From positions 4,154,001 to 4,218,000 of the forward strand of contig OX328109.1 of the NCBI GenBank assembly GCA_946811185.2: a stretch of DNA of 64,000 nt, written 5' to 3'. The position numbers were made by a program, and so were the translations under genes. This document shows, one piece after another, positions 10,973-19,645 of this stretch (positions are counted from its first letter, which is position 1; the number at the start of each line of letters is the position of its first letter). The DNA comes from Hippopus hippopus. Its lineage: Eukaryota; Mollusca; Bivalvia; Cardiida; Cardiidae. The notes under the pieces are model-generated. The model had not been told where the DNA came from. It did no database searches and worked only from the letters and a program-made list of their open reading frames with translations.

Positions 10973-13900
10973 ATGGCCGAAATCAGTCCAGTTCTGAGAA
11001 GACAATTGATCTATACGTTATTTAAAAGGTATCTTAAAAGACACAGTACTCCACTATGTTCTAGAGGTTCCATTCCAAATATTAATGTCTGCAATACAGC
11101 AGCTGTGACTCATTATAATCAGAACTGTTGTTGCAGCAGTGATGCTACCGTGGTCAAAGATCAGAGTTTGATTGGAAATGCATCAGACACAGAAAAGGAT
11201 CTGGCCCTGTTTCCAAACCCGAGCGAAAAAAACATGTTTGTACCCAAATCTAGTCCACCTACAGTTGACAATGTGGAGGAATTACAGAAGTTTGTCCGAT
11301 TAAGCAAAAAGCTGTTAGTACTCACAGGTAAGTTACTTTAGTTATTAACCCTTTACCAAACAATCCCAGGTTTTCACGACCCTGTGAATGAGGGCTTTTG
11401 AAAACATTGAGGGAAAAGGAGAAAGTGCTGGTAACCAGCATTTTCTCCTTTTTCCACAATGTTTTCTACCCTATCAGAGACCTTAAGCTCATGTGCACCA
11501 ATTTTCAATTTGTCCTTTGCAGATGTTTTGAATTAGAAAGAGTCTAGAATGTAACCAGCATTTTCTCCTTTTTCCACAATGTTTTCTACCCTATCAGAGA
11601 CCTTAAGCTCATGTGCACCAATTTTCAATTTGTCCTTTGCAGATGTTTTGAATTAGAAAGAGTCTAGAATGTTTCGTTTGGGAATGGGTTAAAGGAGATT
11701 TGAAATCTCTTTTTTAGAGGATGAAATATTCAAAGTGCCCATATTGATTGCATTTTCAGTTGACATATTGAGTATGGCTTAACTCTTTACCACACAATCC
11801 CTAATGTTAACAACCCTGAAAACAAGACTTTTGTAAACACTTTGGAAAAAGAAGAAATACTGGTAACCAGTATTTTCTCCTTGTTCCATAATGTTTTCTG
11901 CGCTATCAAGCACAGAAGTTATCATTTTGAGCTGCATTTACTGCATATATGTGCTTTCAGTATGGACCATTGAAAAATTTTAATGTGTTGTAAAGAGTTA
12001 AGAGAAGAGATTTGTCAATGTCGACAGGGCTGGTAGCCAGCATTTCCTCCTTTTCCCACAATTTCCTCAAATCTTTCTTATAAAAAATCCCATTATTTTT
12101 GCCATATTTATGCTGTTGTCTGCAAGTGCTTTTACATTGGATCAGTCTAAAATTTTTTTGTCTGGGTTAGAAGTTAAATATCCTCATGCTTGGCTGTCAT
12201 CTGAAAGTAGTATACCAGATTAAAACCATCTTTTTAACCTATAAGTAACACTTGTGTTACTAATTTCAAGGTAACTGATTGTCTAAAGAAAGAGGTTTAC
12301 CAGAATAAAAGCATATTTACTGATTTACTTGATAAATGATGCTTATAACGATAATTTTTCCAAAATGCTGGAGTGTCTACAGAAAAATGAAAAAAAGACT
12401 AACAAACATTATATTGCTATTAATTCCCAGGTGCCGGACTGTCAACAGAAAGTGGTATACCTGACTATAGGTCGGAAGGTGTAGGCCTTTATGCTAGAAG
12501 TACTAACAGACCTGTACAATATACTGACTTTATCAAGTATGCTGATATCAGGAAAAGGTAGGTGTCATTGCATTATCTCTTTACAACACAATCCCGAGTT
12601 ATAAGGACCCCAGAGAAAAGGAATTTTGAAACCATTGTGAGAAAAGGAAGATGCTGGTAACCAGGGTTTCTCCATTTCCCATCGTGTTTTTGAAGACATT
12701 ACTTGTGAAACATCACATTTGTCGTCTGCAAATACTTAGTACTTTTGATTTGGACCATTCTAAAATTTTTCCAATTGGTAAAGAGTTAAATCTTTATTAC
12801 ACAATTCCTTATTGTAACAATTCTGAGGTAATGGTGCTTTATAAACGTTGTGGAAAAGGAAGAAAATGTTGGTAACCAGCATTTCTTGCTTACCCTGTAA
12901 TTTTTTCAAAATCCTTTCACAGACAAATTTCAATACGAGTCACATTGAATTTGTTGTCTGCAAATGCTTTCACTTTTTCTCTGTAGAAAAGTCTGGTATA
13001 TTGACAACTGAAGAGTAACTCTTTACCAGATGGGATTTTTTAAAATCTCACTGATTTTTAGAGGAGGCTGAAAAGAATTTAAATCTGCTTCAAATAATGC
13101 TTGAAAGGACAGAAAACATTGTTTGGTTTCATTTTGCTCATTATTTTTCACAAGATTCTGGCATTTTATGTATGAAGACTCCATAGCGACTAGTGGCACA
13201 GAATAATTGAATAACTGGAATATTTGAATGAAATGTTATGTGAAAATATTGGTGGTAGAAGGGTAAATAGCTTATTACACAAACCATCTCTCCTGTTACT
13301 GCACTGTTTTTAAATTCATCCTCTCACAAAACATAAAAAAAAGGGAAGACAGAAGGGAAGGGGCTTAATTAAGCCCTTACCAAACCATCCGGAGTTTAAA
13401 TGACCCTGAAAAATAAAGCTTTTAAAAACATTGTGTGAATCAGAGAAAATGCTGGTAACCAGCATTTTTCCCTATTCCCACAGTGTCTTGTTTTCTATGA
13501 AACACAAATTTTATGTTTTGCTTTACGCTGAATTTGTTGTCTGCTAATCCTTTCAATTGGATATGTCTAAAAAATTTTGTTGTTTGGTAATGAGTTAAAG
13601 AAAAAAAATCATACATGTGTATATATGAAGAGGAAGCTAAAACAAAATTTGTGTTACATTTCAGGTATTGGGCCAGAAACTATGTTGGCTGGCCCAAGTT
13701 TGGTTTCTTTTTACCAAATGTTTCCCACATAACATTGGCATCCTGGGAGAATCTTGGCAAGGTGCACTGGCTGGTGACACAGAATGTAGATGCACTCCAT
13801 TATAAAGCTGGAAGTAAAAAGGTGACAGAATTACACGGAAGTGCTCATAGGTAATGAGTACTTTAACTGTTTATCAAACGGTAAAATTTTTGACTTGTCC

Positions 13901-16900
13901 AAATTGAAGGCATTTGCAGATGACAAATAAATGTGACTGATAAATTGAAATTTGTTTTTCGAAATGATAGAAAACATTGTGGGAGAAGGAGAAAATGCTG
14001 GTCACCAGCATTTTCTCCTTTTCCCACAATGTTTTTATAAGGCTTCTTTCTCAGGGTCGTGAAAAGTAAAGATTGTGTGGTAAAGAGTTAACTCTTTACC
14101 ACATGGCAAAATTCTAGACCTGTCCAAGTCCAAAGCATTATGCAGACTCCAAATTAAATTTGGCTAAAATTCTTGAAGTTATCTATGATAGGGTAGAAAA
14201 CATTGTGAGAAAAGGAGAAAATGCAGGTTACCAGCATTTTCTCCTTTTCCCACAATGTTGTCAAAAGTCTTCTTTCTCAAGGTCGTTAGAAATAGGCATT
14301 TTCTGGTAAAGAGTTAAAGTCCCTATAGCAGCTAGAAGTAAACAGAACAGGTGTTAAAATGCATTTAAATAGAAGTAATTATACTTAAAAATATGGACAT
14401 TATTGTGAAGATGACAATCTATTATTGTATGGTCTGTCCAAGTGTTACTCGTTGGCAGAAAAGTGAATTTTAAAAGTAGGTCAAAAGTTGCCAGGTTGCT
14501 CTATCTTTTGTTTACTCTTTACCTACAAGCCTACCAGCATTTTTTCCTTTCCTCTCAATGTTTTCAAATGCACTCTGACCTGAAGTATAAAAAACCGGAA
14601 TTTTGGATGAATGGTTAATGCTGTGTGTTCAACTTTTTAGAGTGATGTGCCTCGACTGTCCATCCAAGATGACCAGACCACAAATGCAAGATCTTATTAT
14701 CTCTAATAACCCAACATGGAGTGCACACTCGGATGAAATGGCACCCGATGCAGATGTTTACTTAACCTCAGAGCAAATTGAAGGCTTTAAGGTATAACCT
14801 TGAATTTAAAACTATTAGTATATATCTTACTCTGTGGATTTTAGCATGAGAACTTTGGATTTAAAAATGAGCCATGCTCTGTGAAAAGGGGGCTTAATGC
14901 ATCTGTGAAAAGTATCGACCCAGGTCAGCCTGCGCAGTCCAGGCAGGCTGACCTGGGCCGAAACTTTTCTCTATTGGTCAATTTTCTGTATGTCAAAAGA
15001 CTAGTCTACCTCAGGATGGTTGGTTGTTGCACAAAATGAACTTTTTGGATCCATGAACATGTGATGACATGCTTGGTATCATGCATCACGGAGATGCATT
15101 AAGCCCCCTTTTTACAGAGCATGGCTCAAATATAGAACTTAGAACAGTAAATGAGAATGAGAAGTTGTTTGTTGAATATTGTAAATATTGTTAATTTATT
15201 TCATGCTTTTTGGTAGTGAACTGGGAAATAATGGTGGATTATGGTTTGATATCTCATGGTTATAACCAGTGAAAAATACCGATTTGATATATTCTTACTC
15301 TTCAATTGAAGGCGGAAACAGTAGCTCCTGTGCACTAGTTACCTAGGTAAACAACAAGTGCCATTCAACCTGATGTAATTTATGTGATTTACAGTATATT
15401 GTAATGGGTTCTTATGTGGAGGGGGTACGCCACTGGGAATTACAGAAAACAACTATACTGGATTTTGATGAAAGTCTCAAAATAGGGGTTAGAAGCATGA
15501 AATGGATAAAATATTTGTTTTTTCAGTGAAAGATTGAAATCTATTTCATCTCGTGAACGTCATCGGTAATATTTTCAAGAGTGGCATAGCCACTCATGAA
15601 AATATCACCGATGATTCACTCAATGAATTGAATTTCAATCTTTCACACACAAAAAAAAAAACACACAAATATCGTCTATTTATGGACGTCATGTGTTAAC
15701 CCTATGGACGAAACCCCCAGAGAAGTCTAAAATTAATTCATCTGCCTGGTAAAGAGTTATTCATTTTAAAACAGTTACAAAAGATAATTATGATGTCAGA
15801 TTATCTCTCTCTTTAAAGGTTCCACCTTGCCCAAAGTGTGGTGGCCGTTTAAAACCAGAAATAACATTTTTCGGGGACAATGTACCAAAGCCTGTGGTGC
15901 AATTTGTGCATGAGAGAGTGAAAGAAAGTGATGCTATACTTCTAGCTGGTACCTCTCTTCAAGTAAGTGAACTCTTTCTTGTCTGTTTTTATACCCTTCA
16001 ACCAAGCCTGGTAGGGAGATCAGTAGAGCACAGGACCTGAGATCAGGGTATTGCTGTTACAAATCCCAAGCTTGGCCAATTTCCTGTCGATCAATGATAG
16101 TCATTGCAACAGGGTCCATTCCTCTCTCATGGCTGATTATTGTTTTGACGATGATTATGGTATATTGAAAAGCAGCCAGTGGCTCGTAAAGAATATTGTG
16201 CTAAGGACTGGTGAAAGAAACTCCAAGAAAGTATGGATAGGTACACTGACGACCACAGTATATCTGAAATAGTGTTGAAAACAGTGATAAACACTATACA
16301 ATAAGACAACTTTATACCCTTTGCCACTTGATCCAGAATGAAGAACTTGGCCAGGTAGGTCATTGCTTAGCCTATCTGACTTTGACCTGGTGATTGCAAA
16401 TTTGATACCTGGTTTAGGCAAACTTCCTTTCTGGTGATTTTTTTGCCTCTTAACTCTGATGCATGTGAGAAAAGTAGTCAATGGAAAGGAAGTTGTAACA
16501 TTACTGGTGTGAGAAAGCCAGGAAATTCATGCATAGGTGCACTGACTGCTGTGATACGACCTCAGCTGTTAGAAAGGCGTTAAATGCCCTATACAAACAA
16601 AAAACCGGAGCAAAGATGGCTCCATTTCCCACGCTCCTGTGTTGTAAGACTTTTAAAAAGATCGTGGGAAAAGGAGAAAATGCAGGTAAGCAGATTCTGT
16701 CCTTTTCCTGAAATGTTTATTACCCTTCCAAAGACAAATTTAATCAGTTTGAGACACATCTATTTGTCATCTGCAGTTCCCTTCAAGAAGTCAAATATTT
16801 TGCCATCAGTTAAACCATTACCACACAGCAAAATTTTGGACTCATTCACAATGAAGTATTTTTAGAGGAGAAACTAAACTAGGCTTAAATCGTGATGATT

Positions 16901-17232
16901 TGTTTTTGAAAGGTTAGAAAAAATTGTCGGAAATGGAGAAAATGCTGGTTACCAGCATTTTCTCCTTTTCCGACAATGTTTTCAAAAGCCTTCTTCCTCA
17001 GGGTCATTAAAAACTCGGGATTGTGTGGTAAAGGATTAAATAGATATCTGTGAAGTATAATTTACATCTTTTTCAGGTTTATTCTGGGTACAGGTTTGTG
17101 AATGCAGCCAAAGATCAGAAGAAGCCTATAGCTATTGTAAATATAGGTCCCACCAGAGCTGACAAGTTAGCTGATCTTATCATAAATACGAAATGTGGAG
17201 ATATTTTACCTCAAATTAGACTGACAAGATAA
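10973..17232 (+). CDS. SIRT4: NAD-dependent protein lipoamidase/deacylase sirtuin-4, complete
   Basis: Class II mitochondrial sirtuin that removes acyl groups from lysine using NAD. Six exons in phase: 10973-11327, 12431-12557, 13665-13850, 14641-14791, 15819-15962, 17077-17232 (372 aa; vertebrate SIRT4 is about 314, the extra length being N-terminal). The start [11 protein letters not shown] with several R/K and few acidic residues suits a mitochondrial presequence. Visible motifs: [15 protein letters not shown] (NAD site, from residue 119), [20 protein letters not shown], the catalytic histidine in TELHGS (about 218), zinc pairs MCLDC and [17 protein letters not shown] and NIGPTRAD. The SIRT4-type GAG.STESG, YWARN.VGWP and PTWSA make SIRT4 more likely than SIRT5. 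A second copy of the last exon lies downstream at 27578. Confidence 0.96.
11345..11692 (-). repeat. MITE-A copy with internal 120-bp tandem duplication
   Basis: The right half of the element (11431-11550) is repeated without a mismatch at 11551-11670. The duplicated unit begins GTAACCAGCATTTTC, at the centre of the palindrome. TTAA at 11345 and 11689. Confidence 0.9.
11779..12001 (-). repeat. MITE-A copy, SIRT4 intron 1
   Basis: TTAACTCTTTACCACACAAT to GTAAAGAGTTAA. The palindrome reads GAAATACTGGTAACCAGTATTTTC: a changed base pair (GC to AT) is present on both arms. Confidence 0.85.
12030..12178 (-). repeat. MITE-A half-copy
   Basis: Only the apex (GCTGGTAGCCAGC) and the right half are present; the left arm is missing. 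Confidence 0.65.
12571..12789 (-). repeat. MITE-A copy
   Basis: Ends at TTAA 12786-12789, which is also the first TTAA of the next copy. Confidence 0.75.
12786..13019 (-). repeat. MITE-A copy joined head to tail with the previous one
   Basis: Begins with the shared TTAA. The right end is degraded (GAAGAGTAA). Confidence 0.7.
13369..13598 (-). repeat. MITE-A copy, SIRT4 intron 2
   Basis: Full length, TTAA at both ends. Confidence 0.85.
13863..14091 (+). repeat. MITE-A copy, SIRT4 intron 3, first of a tandem pair
   Basis: Starts 13 bp after the donor at 13851. The long palindrome reads GGTCACC at the apex. Confidence 0.9.
14088..14317 (+). repeat. MITE-A copy, second of a tandem pair
   Basis: Shares the TTAA at 14088-14091 with the previous copy, so two elements are separated by one target site. 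Confidence 0.9.
14512..14622 (+). repeat. MITE-A half-copy
   Basis: TTTACTCTTTACC jumps straight to CTACCAGCATTTTTTCC. The left arm and left half of the palindrome are missing. Confidence 0.6.
14869..15127. repeat. TIR-B element, SIRT4 intron 4
   Basis: Well preserved: GAGCCATGCTCTGTGAAAAG at left, CAGAGCATGGCTC at right, and an internal inverted pair GGTCAGCCTGCGCAGTCC / CAGGCTGACC. Confidence 0.85.
15526..15645. repeat. Foldback hairpin, SIRT4 intron 4
   Basis: GTGAAAGATTGAAAT and ATTTCAATCTTTCAC close an imperfect stem of about 55 bp whose apex is GTGGCATAGCCAC. Inner arms carry CATCGGTAATATTTTCA and its complement. Confidence 0.8.
16010..16307 (+). mobile_element. SINE-1 copy, SIRT4 intron 5
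   Basis: tRNA-like head with GATCAGTAGAGCACAGGACC and a box B near TACAAATCCCAAGC. The body includes AGCAGCCAGTGGCTCG and ACTGGTGAAAGAAACTCC, with an end at AACACTATACAAT. Confidence 0.75.
16335..16600 (+). mobile_element. SINE-2 copy
   Basis: Contains TGACCTGGTGATTGCAAATT (box-B region), TTTTTTGCCTCT, GATGCATGTGAGAAAAGTAG, GGTGTGAGAAAGCCAGGAAA and an end near CCCTATACAAACAA. Confidence 0.7.
16640..16813 (-). repeat. MITE-A copy, degraded
   Basis: GTGGGAAAAGGAGAAAATGC at left; the right palindrome arm is mutated. The end shares its TTAA (16810-16813) with the next copy. Confidence 0.6.
16810..17039 (+). repeat. MITE-A copy with paired arm change; left end of the segmental duplication
   Basis: Both arms carry the rare GTCGG / CCGAC in place of GTGGG / CCCAC. 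High identity to the second duplication unit starts inside this element, near 16905. It lies 37 bp upstream of the last SIRT4 exon. Confidence 0.85.
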
Positions 17233-17803
17233 TGTTGACATCCTAGGTTTTAGTCTATTTATTGGTTGTTTCTACTTTTAAAATTTTTTTCATCAAAGAA
17301 TGAAAAACTTCTTATCCTCTGCTGAAGGCAGAGGGATACAGTTTTTGCATTGTCCGTCTGTCCATCCATTTGTCTTTGACGAAAATTGATGAAACTTCAT
17401 ACATGTGTTCCTTATGATAGTCCGCCATTTTTTTCTTTTTTTTTATGCCATGTCATGGAAAAAGGGGGCTTGATATAAATTTCCATATGGATCAGTATCT
17501 CTTTAACCACTGGACAAAATGTTATGAAACTTCATATTTTTATTGTTTATCATAGGCCACAGACAGTCACTATTTGTTTTTATTAAATGAAATGCCATGT
17601 TATGGAAAAAGGGGGCTTAAGGTATAATTTCATTATGGACCAATAACAAAAAGGCCACATGTACATGCAAAACATAATACCTCTTATATGGTTCAATCAA
17701 AAAAGGTCTTTTATGGAGAGGGATATCATTTCAAGGAATATAACTTGTTTCTTTCCATCATTCAAATTGTCAGTGATGTTTTTACCCAAATCCTGTTTAT
17801 ATA
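17233..17803. other. SIRT4 3' flank
   Basis: Presumed 3' UTR and downstream DNA. No unambiguous poly(A) signal was picked. Two direct short repeats contain CATGTYATGGAAAAAGGGGG (about 17453 and 17597). Confidence 0.5.
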
Positions 17804-18069
17804 TGGCTTGCAACACGTGAAAAGGGGCATTCAGACAATTGCGTAAAGTGTCGTCACGGATCAGCCTGCGCAGTCCACGCAGGCTAATCCGAGACGGCAC
17901 TTTACCTCAACATTAGATTTTGTGCTACAGTAGACTTGCGCAAAAGAGAAAATGACATAAAAACAGAAAGTGTCGTTTTGGATTAGCCTGCGCGGACTGC
18001 ACAGGCTGATCCGAGACGACGCTTTACGCAAATGTCCGAATGCCCCATTTCGCATGTTGCAGGCCCTAT
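17804..18069. repeat. TIR-C element, unit 1
   Basis: Ends TTGCAACACGTGAAAAGGGG and GCATGTTGCAGG are inverted. Inside are two inverted blocks with GTAAAGTGTCGTC, GATCAGCCTGCGCAGTCC and AATCCGAGACG, unusually GC-rich for this window. Confidence 0.8.
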
Positions 18070-18347
18070 AAGCCAAGCTCTGGGAAAAAGGGGTTTTGAT
18101 GCATTATACCATGCAGTTCATCTCATTATTATGGATCCATAATAAACAATTTGTCAAGTAACTGACTGTATCATGAGTTTTGTATCCATAAAAAAGGGTA
18201 GCAGTGCATTGTACCAAGCAGGTCATTGGGTAATTATGGATCCATAAAAAACAATTTGTCTAGTGACTGACTGTATCATGTGATGAACTGGTCCTTTTAC
18301 ATGTAGAAATTTGACAGAAAAAAAATTATGAATCCAGGTCAGCCTGC
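18070..18347. repeat. TIR-B-related fragment
   Basis: AAGCTCTGGGAAAAAGGGG, then two direct blocks with ATTATGGATCCATAA and CAATTTGTC. It ends where the MITE-A half-copy begins. Confidence 0.5.
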
Positions 18348-18492
18348 TGGTAACCAGCATTTTCTCCTTTTCCAAACATGTTTTCCATCCTTTCTGATAC
18401 GAATTCCATCACTTTTGCAACATGGAGTTTGTCGTCTGCAAATGCTTTCAATTTGGACCAGTCTGAAATTCTGTCTTTTGGTAAAGAGTCAA
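18348..18492 (-). repeat. MITE-A half-copy
   Basis: Begins a few bases left of the apex (TGCTGGTAACCAGC); only the right half follows. Confidence 0.75.
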
Positions 18493-18790
18493 ACAGTGTG
18501 AATGTGATTGAGCTTTTTATTATAAAAGATCAAACTTGCTGGGCAAGTGACAAAGAGTCAATCTCTCTTGCAGGTTATTTTTGGGGGGTTTATGCTCATG
18601 TTATCTGTTTCTCTGTCAAATAAAGTCTTCTTTTAAAATTATGATGATTAAAAGATTTGTTTTTACTTTTGACCTTTCATTTTTGAAACATTGGTTACAG
18701 ATCGCTTCCGAAAACATGGTTGCAAACAGAGAAATTTCTTAGAGCATTTAATTATCCATTATCAACCTTTGTCTCACCTTCCTTGGCTAT

Positions 18791-19015
18791 TTAATCCTTT
18801 ACCACATGGCAAAATTTTAGACCTATCCAAATTGAAAGCATTTGCAGACGACAATTTCATAGTGGCTCAAATGACACGATTTTTTTTGATAGGGTAGAAA
18901 ACTGTGGGAAAAGGAGAAAATGCTGGTTACCAGCATTTTCTCCTTTTCCCACAATGTTTTCAAAAGGCTTCTTCCTCAGAGTTGTTAAAAATCATCATTG
19001 TGTGGTAAAGGTTTA
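18791..19015 (+). repeat. MITE-A copy, unit 1
   Basis: TTAATCCTTTACC to GTAAAGGTTTAA; almost perfect palindrome at about 18903-18957. Confidence 0.9.
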
Positions 19016-19024
19016 AGAGCCAAT

Positions 19025-19325
19025 CCCCCAGGAGCTCAGTGGGTAGTGTACAGGACTTGAGACAAGAAGTTGCCTGTTCTATTCCCTAGCTCTGCCAGTT
19101 TCGTGCCGAGGATTGATGATGGGCTTTGCGACAGGATTCATTCCTCGCTTACAGTTGGTCATTGTTTTGACAATGGTTAGGTGAGACAGCAGCCAGTGGG
19201 TTTGGAAGACTATTGTGAAAATTACTGGAAAAAGATTTTCCAGGAAAGCTTGTATAGGTACACTGGCCGCCACAATATAACTGAAACATGTTGAAAATGG
19301 TTTTAAACACCATGCAATAGATTGG
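19025..19325 (+). mobile_element. SINE-1 copy, unit 1
   Basis: Box-A-like GAGCTCAGTGGGTAGTG, box-B-like TGTTCTATTCCC, body with AGCAGCCAGTGGG, end AACACCATGCAATAG. Confidence 0.85.
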
Positions 19326-19408
19326 TCAATTAAGAATCTGTTTTTCATAGACCTGTGGTTGAGCATTTTCAAAAGTGTAGTGGCGAAATAACACACACAG
19401 ACAAAATT

Positions 19409-19453
19409 TATCTATCTATCTATCTATACCCCTGTCCATCCATCCATCCATCT
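19409..19453. repeat. ATCT/CCAT microsatellite
   Basis: Short ATCT run followed by CCATCCATC; longer in unit 2 (29874-29945). Confidence 0.85.
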
Positions 19454-19645
19454 TCTTTTTAATTTTTCCTCTTTTTCTACATTCTACGGGTCAGTGCTTT
19501 TGTTTCTTCTCTATAAATTTTTATTTCATTGTAAGAAAAACGAACAAGTTGACCATCTCTTGAAATACACAAAAATGGGGGAAACTGTTAATGAGTAATG
19601 GTCTAAGGGAGAAAACTCGTATTTACTTGTGTCCAAATTTATACC

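Noticed and set aside
11857..11880. MITE-A palindromes as rho-independent terminators
   Set aside because: Hairpin plus T-rich arms resemble bacterial terminators, but this is a eukaryotic genome and the T-runs belong to the palindrome arms.
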